Assembly: GCA_020072565.1 (NCBI GenBank)
Contig: JAIQGI010000036.1
Coordinates: forward strand, 1 to 64,000
Reading direction: 5' to 3'
DNA length: 64,000 nt
Source: Terriglobia bacterium
Lineage (GTDB): Bacteria > Acidobacteriota > UBA6911
Of this stretch, positions 7,000 through 15,028 are shown one piece after another; position 1 is the stretch's first letter; every line of letters starts with the position of its first letter. The notes under the pieces are model-generated. The model ran no database searches, was not told the DNA's origin, and was given only the letters and a program-made list of their open reading frames with translations. The translations under genes and the position numbers were made by a program.

Positions 7000-9917
7000 T
7001 GCATCAGGATATGCACGTGAACGAAAACCGCAGTGGAGTGATCGTGAAAGCACCGCAGCCGAGCGCGCGGGGTTCCTGGCAATCGGTGAGAAGCTGGACC
7101 GATGCGCGGAGAATTCGCCAGCACGAGGACAAAGTCCTTTTCATTCTTACGCTCATGATCGGCGCTGTCGTCGGCCTGGTGGTTGTGGCTTTCATTCTGC
7201 TCACCGAGAACCTTGGTTCGCGCATGTATCCGGCCGGAGGCGCCGCCTGGCGTCGGCTCGTGGTGCCCCTCTTGGGAGCATTGATCACCGGCTATCTGTT
7301 GAAACGATATTTTCCCAATGCCCGCGGCAGCGGCATCCCTCAAACAAAGACCGCCATGTTTTTGCGGGGAGGAGTGATCAAGTTCCGTACCGTTCTGGGA
7401 AAGTTCGGCCTATCATCGGTTTCCCTGGCGAGTGGCATAGCCCTTGGGCGTGAGGGGCCATCGGTCCAGGTCGGCGCCGGAATCGCATCGACGCTCGGCA
7501 GGCAGCTCGGGCTCAGTCCTGAGACGATCAAAGCCCTTGTGCCGATCGGATCGGCCGCGGCGCTTTCCGCCGCCTTCAACACTCCTATCGCCGCCGTTCT
7601 CTTCACTCTGGAGGAAGTCATGGGCGATCTTCACGCCCGTGTGCTTGGCGCCATCGTCCTGAGTTCGGCAACGTCGTGGATGGTCCTCCACCTTCTACTT
7701 GGCGATGAGCCGTTATTTCACGTCCCGGCATATCAGCTGGTAAACCCACTCGAATTCGGGTTTTATGCCGTTCTGGGTCTCATCGGCGGCATAGTCTCGG
7801 TATGCTTCGTAAAGCTCCTGCTCTGGCTTCGCAAATACTTTCTCCGCATGCCGGCCTGGACGGAATACATCCAGCCGGCGGCCGGCGGGCTTCTGGTCGG
7901 CGTTATGGGCTGGTTCGTGCCGGATGTCCTCGGCGTCGGCTACAACCACGTGAGCGAAGCTCTCAACGGCCGGCTTGCGCTGGAGGCAATGGCACTGCTC
8001 GTGGGGCTGAAACTTGTTGCCACAGCCGGCTGCTATGCTTCCGGCAATGCCGGCGGAATCTTTGGTCCGAGCCTGTTCATCGGTGCGATGATGGGCGGCG
8101 CTTTCGGAGGCGGGGCGCATGTTCTCCTGCCTGATTATACGGGCAGCGTCGGCGCCTATGCGCTTGTTGGGATGGGGGCGACGTTTGCCGGCATCATACG
8201 CGTGCCGATGACGTCCGTGATCATGATTTTTGAGATCACACGCGATTACTCCATTATCGTGCCGCTGATGATCGCCAATCTCATCAGCTACTTCATTTCA
8301 AGTCGCCTTCAGAAGGAACCGATATACGAAGCTTTGCTGCACCAGGACGGTATCCACCTCCCGATCGCAGCCAGGGAACGCGAGGAGTCGCCGCGCGTGA
8401 GCCGGGGAGTCCGCCCTGCTGAAGAAATCCTTTCGTCAAATGAAACGGTCGAGCAAACTTTGAAGACAATCCACCGAGAAATATCCGCGTGGCCAGTTAT
8501 AGATGGAAATCTCCTCCTGGGGATGGTCACCCTCGCCCAACTCGACGAAGCCACGCGGCAAGGAATAGGCTCCAATAGGATAGGAGACCTGCTTCCGCTT
8601 CCGGATCCAAAGGTTGACCCGCCGGCAGAGGTATTCCCACACGTGCATGCGGATCATCCGCTGGAAACTGCAGTGCGGCGCATGGCACAGACCGGTTTAG
8701 CTGTTCTTCCCGTTGTAAGCCGCTCAAATCTTCGCGAATTGCTGGGCGTCATAACCATGAATGATGCCTTAGCTGTCTACAAACGTGAAACCAATGGAGC
8801 AATTGTCGGGCAGCCCGCGCAGGGGGCAACAGAGTCGTCAATCCCAATTCGAGGAGGCCTTTTGGCGGTTCTGTTAGTGATGGTGGCGCTTGCCGGTTTC
8901 CTGGGCTACTTCTACCATGGCCAGCGCACAGCCCGAGCCGAACAGAACTTTCAACAAGGCACCGAATTATTGGATGGAGGACAGTTTCCAGAAGCGATCG
9001 AACGATTCCGTAGTGCGCTCTCCATCTCTCACAGTAATTCGGACAGGCTGGCTCTCGGCCTCGCGCTCGTGAAGGCTGGACGTCTGAATGAAGCAGCGAT
9101 CTATCTTCGCGAATTGATCCGGATCGAACCCAGCAGCAGTCCGGCAAACCTGGGACTTGCCCGAATCGCAGTCCAGGAAGGCAATGCCCAGGAGGCTGTG
9201 GAATATTATCACCGTGCCATCTATGGTTCCTGGCCTGAACAAACCAGCACAAACAAAGTTCAGACTCGCATCGAGCTGATAGAGACTTTGGGCAAGCTTG
9301 GCCGCAGGACGCAAGCCCAAGCTGAATTGCTGTCGCTTATGGCAGAGATGCCTGAGGATATAACGATCCGGAAGCAGGTGGGTGGGCTTCTACTGGATTA
9401 CGGACTAGCGAAGGAGTCCACTCAAGTCTTCCAGGGGCTGCTGCAGAAACAGCCGAGAGATGCGGAGGCGTATGCGGCACTGGGCCGGGCCGAATTGAGT
9501 TTGAGCAATTACCCGGCTGCGGAGGCGGCGTTCAAGAATGCACTCCGCTGGAATCCAGGTGATCCGGCGTCCAAGAAACAGCTGGATACGGTCCAGCAGA
9601 TTCTCATTCTCGATCCAACCTCGCACGGATTGACTTCTTTGCAGCGATATGAGCGAAGCCGCAAGCTGATGGAAGCTGTTCTCGGCTCGCTGACCCAATG
9701 CGTTGCTACGGCTCCAACCGCAATTCCACCATCAGTAACCGACCTTTCCGATGAGGGCCGCAAAAATCTGCTTCATCGCGGCCGTCCGAGTTCCTACGGC
9801 GATGCCACGGAGACCAACATATCCCTGGCTGAACGGATGTGGAAAGCTCGTTCGGAGGTATGTGGTCTATCTTCGGATCAGGCACTCGCCAAGCTGATGA
9901 CCCAGCTCTCCAAATGA
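6996..9917 (+). CDS. ClC chloride channel/antiporter fused to CBS pair and TPR domain
   Basis: A 973-residue fusion protein. Residues 45-440 are a ClC transporter with GSGIP (111-115), GREGP (151-155, gating Glu153), a double Glu at 206-207 where antiporters have the proton glutamate, and GGIFGPSLF near 355. Two CBS domains follow (about 470-615), typical nucleotide-sensing units in ClC proteins. Then comes an extra transmembrane helix (about 626-650) and a TPR region (about 655-870) with a polar tail. The retained glutamates predict Cl-/H+ exchange rather than a channel. The extra helix should place the TPR part outside the inner membrane, perhaps in the periplasm. I know of no common ClC protein built this way. 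The start may be ATG 6996 or ATG 7011. Confidence 0.9.
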   Translation: MMHQDMHVNENRSGVIVKAPQPSARGSWQSVRSWTDARRIRQHEDKVLFILTLMIGAVVGLVVVAFILLTENLGSRMYPAGGAAWRRLVVPLLGALITGYLLKRYFPNARGSGIPQTKTAMFLRGGVIKFRTVLGKFGLSSVSLASGIALGREGPSVQVGAGIASTLGRQLGLSPETIKALVPIGSAAALSAAFNTPIAAVLFTLEEVMGDLHARVLGAIVLSSATSWMVLHLLLGDEPLFHVPAYQLVNPLEFGFYAVLGLIGGIVSVCFVKLLLWLRKYFLRMPAWTEYIQPAAGGLLVGVMGWFVPDVLGVGYNHVSEALNGRLALEAMALLVGLKLVATAGCYASGNAGGIFGPSLFIGAMMGGAFGGGAHVLLPDYTGSVGAYALVGMGATFAGIIRVPMTSVIMIFEITRDYSIIVPLMIANLISYFISSRLQKEPIYEALLHQDGIHLPIAAREREESPRVSRGVRPAEEILSSNETVEQTLKTIHREISAWPVIDGNLLLGMVTLAQLDEATRQGIGSNRIGDLLPLPDPKVDPPAEVFPHVHADHPLETAVRRMAQTGLAVLPVVSRSNLRELLGVITMNDALAVYKRETNGAIVGQPAQGATESSIPIRGGLLAVLLVMVALAGFLGYFYHGQRTARAEQNFQQGTELLDGGQFPEAIERFRSALSISHSNSDRLALGLALVKAGRLNEAAIYLRELIRIEPSSSPANLGLARIAVQEGNAQEAVEYYHRAIYGSWPEQTSTNKVQTRIELIETLGKLGRRTQAQAELLSLMAEMPEDITIRKQVGGLLLDYGLAKESTQVFQGLLQKQPRDAEAYAALGRAELSLSNYPAAEAAFKNALRWNPGDPASKKQLDTVQQILILDPTSHGLTSLQRYERSRKLMEAVLGSLTQCVATAPTAIPPSVTDLSDEGRKNLLHRGRPSSYGDATETNISLAERMWKARSEVCGLSSDQALAKLMTQLSK

Positions 9918-10025
9918 CGCAGTCGGTGAAGGCGCAAAACGCCTGAAGCCAGGTTAGCTGTGCATCCTCGAACCTCACGGCTTCGAGCCCTGTCCTCGCA
10001 CCGCGGCTCTTTGGCCAATCGTCTC

Positions 10026-10053
10026 TTGCAAATATATCGTATTACGATATAAT
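10026..10053 (+). promoter_or_regulatory. Promoter with palindromic operator for the MarR gene
   Basis: TTGCAA at 10026-10031 and a perfect TATAAT at 10048-10053 are 16 bp apart. A 19-bp palindrome, TATATCGTATTACGATATA (10033-10051, single central base), covers the spacer and most of the -10 box. This is the layout expected for an autorepressed MarR promoter. The regulator just downstream is now truncated, so the site may be an orphan operator. Confidence 0.75.
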
Positions 10054-10069
10054 TATCTCGGGAGTGAAT

Positions 10070-10236
10070 ATGACGATTACCGCCGACGATTATCGCGCTT
10101 TGGCAGATTTCCGTTATGAGATCAGGAAATTCCTGATCGTGAGTGAACGGATTGCCCGCGGCGCCGGACTGCAGCCTCAGCAATATACGATGCTGCTGGC
10201 GTTGCGCGGACTTCCCCCGGATTGGGAGCCATACCA
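10070..10236 (+). pseudogene. MarR-family regulator, 5' fragment
   Basis: About 55 residues (MTITADDYRALADFRYEIRKF...QQYTMLLALRGLPPDWEP) match the N-terminal helices and start of the winged-helix domain of a MarR regulator. The reading then runs into the repeat at 10237 and stops at 10264. The recognition helix and wing are missing, so it should not bind DNA normally. The ATG at 10070 is preferred over GTG 10064 because GGGAG at about 10060-10064 is then well spaced. The break point coincides with the first base of the tandem 84-bp unit, which points to insertion or recombination at the repeat as the cause. Confidence 0.8.
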
Positions 10237-10404
10237 GAGGTGTCCCAAAAATGTGCCGTCCTGAATCTCTGCTTTGAGTTATGATGGCACCCAGCTAGCA
10301 AAAAGGGCCGAATTGGGCCTGAGGTGTCCCAAAAATGCGCCGTCCTGAATCTCTGCTTTGAGTTATGATAGCACCCAGCTAGCAAAAAGGGCCGAATTGG
10401 GCCT
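10237..10404 (+). repeat. Two tandem 84-bp units
   Basis: 10237-10320 and 10321-10404 are direct tandem copies that differ at two bases. The second unit runs on into the 139-bp repeat copy (10368-10506). This suggests a local duplication of the left part of the element when it inserted, or slippage afterwards. Confidence 0.9.
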
Positions 10405-10506
10405 GGTTTACATATTGCATCTTATCTGAAGCCGAGAGAACCGTGGCTATGCGGGAACGGCCGAAGGAGGGCGAGAAGATCAGGCAGCTTATCCTTCCTA
10501 TGTGCC
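10368..10506 (+). repeat. 139-bp direct repeat, copy 2
   Basis: Identical to 1-139. With the preceding 47 bp (10321-10367) the element is at least 186 bp long. Its right boundary at 10506 is the exact point where an HEXXH-protein gene begins without its N-terminus. I find no clear terminal inverted repeats. Confidence 0.85.
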
Positions 10507-10771
10507 ATACCCGTCCTCCACTATAATTGATGCTCTTTCTGCTCCAGTGACCGCGCTTAATCCCAATGGCATGATTTATTTGAGACCATCCGCTATTAAG
10601 TGGGAGACGTTAGTGCACGAAGCAGCACACCAAGTTCACAATTATGAATCAGACAATTACATGCTACTTGGCTTGGCGATACTATATGGCTTAGATGTCT
10701 CCAAGGGAGGAGTCGATCCCAATGGACGATCTCAGCAGATCACTGACAAGATCAAGGAGAAATGCCTTTGA
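10507..10771 (+). pseudogene. C-terminal remnant of an HEXXH protein
   Basis: About 88 residues with the zinc-protease-type motif HEAAH in WETLVHEAAHQVHNY, then ILYGLDVSKGGVDPNGR. The upstream part of the gene is cut off at the repeat boundary, and any start would lie inside the repeat. Such HEXXH ends occur as the last domain of large secreted Rhs-like or other polymorphic proteins, but nothing upstream survives to prove it. It overlaps the next gene by 10 bp, so the two were once co-translated. Base composition looks more AT-rich than the neighbours, which fits acquired DNA. Confidence 0.55.
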
Positions 10772-11229
10772 TTCTATTCCGAATTTGTTTAGCAACAATA
10801 GTGGTGGGCTTCGGTGTTCAACAAAATGCTGGATCGGGAATGCCTGAGAAGATATCCTATCGCCTTTTGGATTCGAGCAGGCGTCAGTTTGGCGATCTGA
10901 GTGCGGTTGATTACGCCTTGTCTGTGGATCGATTTTTGGATCGCCCGCAGATCGAGGAACTCATCTGCCAGGTGCTTCGGGATCAAAAGCCCGCCCCTTC
11001 TTCGGCACTTGGAATTTCAATCTTCTACAATCTAGACAAAGCGTTTGTAACTGGAGGGCTTCCCAACATCGAACAGAGACGCCTGGATCACGCTATTGCC
11101 GATTATTTCTGGAACAAGTCCTTACCTGACAAACGGAACCGGCTGTTGATCTGGCGTGATGCTCGGGGGAATCTCGTCAAAAAGTTCTATGATTTCGATC
11201 ACACAGATGCTTGCAAGAAACAACAATAA
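10762..11229 (+). CDS. Small secreted protein coupled to the HEXXH remnant
   Basis: A 155-residue protein with an N-terminal hydrophobic stretch (MPLILFRICLATIVVGFGV) that looks like a signal peptide or anchor. The rest is mixed alpha/beta (for example LGISIFYNLDKAFVTGG) and belongs to no family I recognise. The start sits inside the end of the HEXXH frame, with AAGGAG at 10754-10759. Because it follows a possible toxin-like protease end so tightly, it could be an immunity or inhibitor protein for it. That is inference from position only. Confidence 0.5.
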   Translation: MPLILFRICLATIVVGFGVQQNAGSGMPEKISYRLLDSSRRQFGDLSAVDYALSVDRFLDRPQIEELICQVLRDQKPAPSSALGISIFYNLDKAFVTGGLPNIEQRRLDHAIADYFWNKSLPDKRNRLLIWRDARGNLVKKFYDFDHTDACKKQQ

Positions 11230-11740
11230 GGGTGTGGGAAGAGGGGGACGCAACCTATTTTGGCCATGTGCAGGAGGCAAAGCCAGCGGTTTCTCAAAGT
11301 TGACAGCCTCTGGCGCATGCTCCCCGGCATTTCTGGATGGATCGGCGACCCAGCCAGTGGAATTGTCCTTCGGTCGTGTCCGGTGTTTGTTCGGCATCTG
11401 TCCGGCACCTGTCCGATCGCGCTGATGGCGGTTTGGTGGCTCCCGACGAAGTCATGAGCGAGACACCATTCCTTAGCCTTCGGCTGAGGAGGATGGTGAC
11501 GGTCGCTGGCGGCATCGTGTTCCGCAGTTGTTGCGTGTTTGTTTCCTCTTTGTTCTGCGTTTGGTGCGTCTCTGGTGCGCGCGCTCCGAAAGGATGCGAG
11601 GGGCCGCGCGTTTCTCCGGTGATCCCCGTCGTCCTTGGTCCTCCAGCTCAATCTGCAGTGCCCTTCCTGCGAGGGCGCTTCGGACAGGGAATTGGGGAAT
11701 TGGGGACGTCACCCGTTTATGAGAATTAAAAGGATATAAG
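11230..11740. other. Gene-free stretch with decayed sequence
   Basis: No reading frame here shows a known domain. The only structure I see is a short tandem repeat at 11377-11420 (listed separately). The stretch lies between the acquired HEXXH pair and an IS3 transposase end, and is probably remnant DNA. Confidence 0.5.
11377..11420 (+). repeat. Four tandem 11-bp units
   Basis: TGTCCGGTGTT, TGTTCGGCATC, TGTCCGGCACC and TGTCCGATCGC follow one another without gaps, all keeping TGTYCG. The period is about one helical turn. They sit in a stretch without genes. Confidence 0.6.
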
Positions 11741-12044
11741 GCAGAGTCGTTCATGAAGACGCTGAAACAGGAAGAGATCAACGGCAGCAGTTATCGAGAT
11801 CTCGATCAGCTGTGCCAATCGATCGCCGAGTTTCTCGAAAACGCGTACAATCGCGGGCGTTTGCATTCGGCGCTCGGCTACCAATCACCTGTAGAATACG
11901 AGGAAGCCTTGATGAAATCAGAAGCGGGGAACTCTACACTGCTGGTGGGAAAGGGTGCTGGCTGCCCGCTTCCTCCACACCCCCTACCCCCGCTAAAATC
12001 TCATTTTCCTGTCCCTGATTCCCTTGTCTCGCTATAGGGGTGCA
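11741..12044 (+). mobile_element. IS3-family remnant: transposase C-terminus and right end
   Basis: The frame from 11741 (AESFMKTLKQEEI...) continues through ENAYNRGRLHSALGYQSP, the classic end of IS3/IS150 OrfB integrase-type transposases. The catalytic core is missing, so the element is dead. After the frame comes a C-rich stretch and a terminal sequence TGTCTCGCTATAGGGGTGCA (12025-12044). A closely similar end, inverted, is at 16300-16384. Confidence 0.8.
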
Positions 12045-12096
12045 GTCCAGTAGCCTGTCCCTTTTTTCGCGATGGAGCGGACAACAAAATGAAACC

Positions 12097-12270
12097 CCCG
12101 AAGCCTGCCACATTCAATACGGGCACGACCACAACGCGGCCGCGCAAGTTGTCCGGGCCAAGGTTGCGGCCGAGGTCCAACACCGCGGCGATGCTGGCGT
12201 ATTCGGCGGCATGGACGCCGGCCGTGACCACCAGGGTAGGACCTGCCTTCTCGCCGTTGATGAGCCACAT
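12097..12270 (-). pseudogene. Fragment of an aspartoacylase / succinylglutamate-desuccinylase-like gene
   Basis: Read on the minus strand, about 58 residues (MWLINGEKAGPTLVVTAGVH...LRGRVVVVPVLNVAGF) match the N-terminal zinc-binding part of M14-type AstE/AspA deacylases, where the family has GxHGxE. Here it reads GVHAAEY, keeping His and Glu. No start, no C-terminal half and no flanking frame remain. The fragment ends next to the IS3 right end. Confidence 0.6.
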
Positions 12271-12340
12271 GCCAGAATTGCGGCAAGCGGTTTCTTCTCT
12301 CGAGGGATTGCGCTCGGCAGTCGGCAGGCCCTTGGACATG

Positions 12341-12547
12341 AATCGCGAACAGAAAGCCATAGATGCGGCGCGGGTGCTGCGATATCTGGGCACGCGCGAC
12401 GCCGCTCTTGCGCTCGTCCACTTTTTCGAGCGCGGTCCGGAGGTCATTCAAAACTATATTGTCGCCGGCCTTTACGGCTCGCCGTACCGCGAGGAGGTGA
12501 TCGCAGCGCTCCGGGAAGGGTTGACTGCTCCGGATGTAGCAGTGACA
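12341..12547 (+). pseudogene. HEAT-repeat protein fragment
   Basis: About 69 residues (NREQKAIDAARVLRYLGTRD...YREEVIAALREGLTAPDVAV) look like two HEAT-type helical repeats of a secreted or regulatory protein. The frame is open upstream and downstream only by chance and no domain continues. It lies head to head with the deacylase fragment, another sign of a scrambled region. Confidence 0.5.
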
Positions 12548-12715
12548 TCCAACTGGATAGGAGCGTCCAGCCGGCAGGCAACTCCGACGCCCGTGTCAGC
12601 GCTTCCCACTCGGCACCGGAGTATCCACACCGCCCAAGCGACGTAATCAGCATTCCGTCCTGGAGGCATAGAGTTCGCGCCAGCAAGGACGGGAGATTCG
12701 GCATTAAGAGTCCGG

Positions 12716-12961
12716 GCGACTGCGAGGAAACATGCCAACGTCCTATTTCATATCCTCGGCTTCCTGAAAAACCAGATCGACGCGGAAGAGAAGGCTGAAC
12801 TCGTAGCGAGCATCGATGACTATCGCAAAGAACTCGTGCCCCTGGTAGTGCCCATGACTCTTCTCCTGCACCATCTGCGACGCTACGCGGTCCCTTGGGT
12901 CCTGGAGCAAACCTATCTGAATCCCTATCCCGCCGAGCTGATGCTGCGCAACCATGTGTAA
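12716..12961 (+). pseudogene. DUF1722 C-terminal fragment
   Basis: Eighty-one codons plus stop give ATARKHANVLFHILGFLKNQ...YLNPYPAELMLRNHV, the characteristic end of DUF1722 (YbgA-type) proteins. The upstream two thirds, including any start, are absent. Function of the family is unclear; it is often linked to DUF523 or photolyase genes, neither of which is present here. Confidence 0.7.
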
Positions 12962-13153
12962 AGGAGACCACCAGATGAAGGTGGGGAATGCCGGGGAAGG
13001 ACCGGGAGACCCGCTGGAGCGAAGGGGGGAACAAACGAACGTATTGGATGAGGGCAACATGGCGGCACACAGAAACCGAGTAAGCATGTCAACGAGACAC
13101 ATTCGCACAGGGTGAGAAAGGCCGGAGTTCTGCATGGAAGTTCAAATGCCGGG
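12962..13153. other. Intergenic stretch with G-rich, possibly structured sequence
   Basis: No gene seen. The plus strand is purine-rich between about 12962 and 13065 and has the look of a relic of a structured or mobile sequence, but I could not fold it into any known RNA. Confidence 0.35.
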
Positions 13154-14851
13154 CTATTTTTTGAGGAATGTCAGAGGCGCCTGGCCTCGGCCGCCACGTC
13201 CTGACGCATCCAGCATTATAAAAACCTCCATGGATGCCTGCAAATCGAGGGTGCCTGAAAACCGGCCGCGACCCTGCGCCTGAAGGCTGACCTGATAAAC
13301 GTCCTGTGCGAGGCCGTGGACCTCGAAATGGCCATCGGTGCTCGTAAAGGTGTAGTTCCTTTCGCTTTTACCGGTGGTGGACTGGAAGGTCAGAGTGAAT
13401 CTCTCAACCGCTGACCCGCGATTGTCGCTTATGGTCCCGCGCAGGGACAGGCCGGCCTCAAGCACCAGGGTCTGCAGCTGATTGGAAGGCCGCAGGCGAG
13501 TCACGAGAATCTGGTAATCCCGGTGAGTCACGGTGAGCTGATATTGTGCGTCGGAGGCATTCAGAATCTGGAACCGTCCGTCGGCATCCGTGGATGTGAC
13601 TGCCACGCTTGTCCTCCGTACGTTCCCTCGCTGTGTCATTGGTAAACTGCCTGTCGTGCTCATCCGCCCCGGACCGGGATTGACAGGCTGGAAAGGCATG
13701 CGATTTCCCTTCTGGTCCTGGATGACGTAGGTCACTTCTGCATCGGCTACGAGCTCCCCTTTTTGATTGACGACCGTACCTCGGATCTGGGGCCCTGGAT
13801 CCAGGCTGAAATCCAGAATGGTCTCTTTATTGGAGGAGATCGAGATCATCGCCCGGCTGTTCGTGGAATCGACGAAGCCTTCGGCCACGCACCTGACAAG
13901 GTAGGACCCTTCGCGCATTCTGGCAATTCTGTACTGTCCCTTTTTGTCGGATTGCACGAAGGAGAGAGGCCTGAAATCGTTGGTATCAAATAAATAAATT
14001 TTTGCCCCAGGCAACGGTAAATGAGAGGAGTCGGTCACAATGCCGGAAAGAGTCTCGGATGTTCGTGCCGGTCTCATTTGAACGACTACTGCGCTCTCTG
14101 CGGGAATGGTGACGGCGACCATCCCTGTCGAATCAAATCCAGGGTGGTGGGTCTCAATGAAATAACGCCCGGGTCTCGCCACGTCACTAAACGTAAACAC
14201 GCCTTGTTGATCGCTGATCACTGTGTCGATAACAGTGGGCCGGTCGTATCCTTGGTTCAGCTGCACGATGGCATCGGGTACCCCTGCAGCGAGATTGTCC
14301 ACCACGCGCCCGCGCAACGACAAGGACGGTGAGAGCAGGATCCGAATGTCGTAGTACGGCCGCGTAATCACAAACGAATCATCCCGATAGGATTCGAACC
14401 CCTCAGCCACGACCTGTATGCCATAACGATAGGAAGGAGGAGCCACCACTTCGAAGGACCCATCCGGCGCTGTCGTCTTTTCCATGACACCCGAAAGCGA
14501 TGAGTACGCGATCAAACGCACGGTCGCATGGTCCACGGGCTTGCGGTTGGCCTCATTCAGCACAATCCCCTTGAAAACAACCTCCGTATACCAACTTTCC
14601 GACGACGAGGTATCAGGCACACCCGGCAGCCCTGCGGCCGAAGCTTTATTGAGTTTTTCATTACTTGACTGCAAATCTCCGGAAGCTCGGGAAACTGTCT
14701 GCAGTGATTTAGCAGTCCCATTTTGCGTTGTGCGGCTTCGGTCCGGGAATAAACGGCTGCGGAGTGGAGAATACACCAACAGGATCAGGGCCAGAATGAC
14801 TAGCAGCCACATCCAGACAACAGACTTGCTCTTATGCTTGGTCGCCGGCAT
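13154..14851 (-). CDS. Membrane-anchored protein with carboxypeptidase-regulatory-like repeats
   Basis: A 565-residue protein with one N-terminal membrane helix (about residues 10-29) followed by a Ser/Thr-rich linker. Then come about five beta-sandwich units of the carboxypeptidase-regulatory type, each built around LRGxVxDxxGxxVxxAxV..., a DADGRF or DKKGQY turn, and a YxVxVxAEGF strand. Clear units start near residues 92, 180, 264, 358 and 485. It should sit on the inner membrane with the repeats in the periplasm and may bind carbohydrate or protein. No catalytic domain is visible. The gene is intact although its neighbours on both sides are remnants. Confidence 0.8.
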   Translation of the reverse strand: MPATKHKSKSVVWMWLLVILALILLVYSPLRSRLFPDRSRTTQNGTAKSLQTVSRASGDLQSSNEKLNKASAAGLPGVPDTSSSESWYTEVVFKGIVLNEANRKPVDHATVRLIAYSSLSGVMEKTTAPDGSFEVVAPPSYRYGIQVVAEGFESYRDDSFVITRPYYDIRILLSPSLSLRGRVVDNLAAGVPDAIVQLNQGYDRPTVIDTVISDQQGVFTFSDVARPGRYFIETHHPGFDSTGMVAVTIPAESAVVVQMRPARTSETLSGIVTDSSHLPLPGAKIYLFDTNDFRPLSFVQSDKKGQYRIARMREGSYLVRCVAEGFVDSTNSRAMISISSNKETILDFSLDPGPQIRGTVVNQKGELVADAEVTYVIQDQKGNRMPFQPVNPGPGRMSTTGSLPMTQRGNVRRTSVAVTSTDADGRFQILNASDAQYQLTVTHRDYQILVTRLRPSNQLQTLVLEAGLSLRGTISDNRGSAVERFTLTFQSTTGKSERNYTFTSTDGHFEVHGLAQDVYQVSLQAQGRGRFSGTLDLQASMEVFIMLDASGRGGRGQAPLTFLKK

Positions 14852-15028
14852 TCAGTAGGTCCCCCCCGCTCTAATTGCATACGTAATGTAACACGGTGCG
14901 ATAACTTTGCAGGGACGCAATCATGCCGGGCAGGAACCGGCGCTCCTGGGCGGCCTTCTGGAAGAGCTCCTTGACCGAGGCATAGAAGCACTGGCTCAAG
15001 AAGCCGAGTAGCTTGCGGACAGCGCCTT

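Noticed and set aside
9929-9943. Small hairpin AGGCG-CAAAA-CGCCT after the ClC gene
   Set aside because: Five-base stem and no T-tract; too weak to call a terminator.
10321-10506. Terminal inverted repeats for the 186-bp repeat element
   Set aside because: The two ends (GAGGTGTCCC and the complement of CTATGTGCC) do not match, so I do not call it a classic insertion sequence.
12444-13070. 208-codon open frame on the minus strand
   Set aside because: It runs across the antisense of HEAT and DUF1722 fragments and has no consistent family match.
12962-13135. Purine-rich stretch that resembles part of a group II intron or other structured RNA
   Set aside because: No domain V hairpin, no reverse transcriptase and no convincing fold could be found by eye.
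14388-14402. T-loop-like GGATTCGAACCCC, as at the end of a tRNA gene on the minus strand
   Set aside because: It lies inside the intact coding sequence of the 565-residue protein (encoding EGFES) and no acceptor, D or anticodon stem fits around it.
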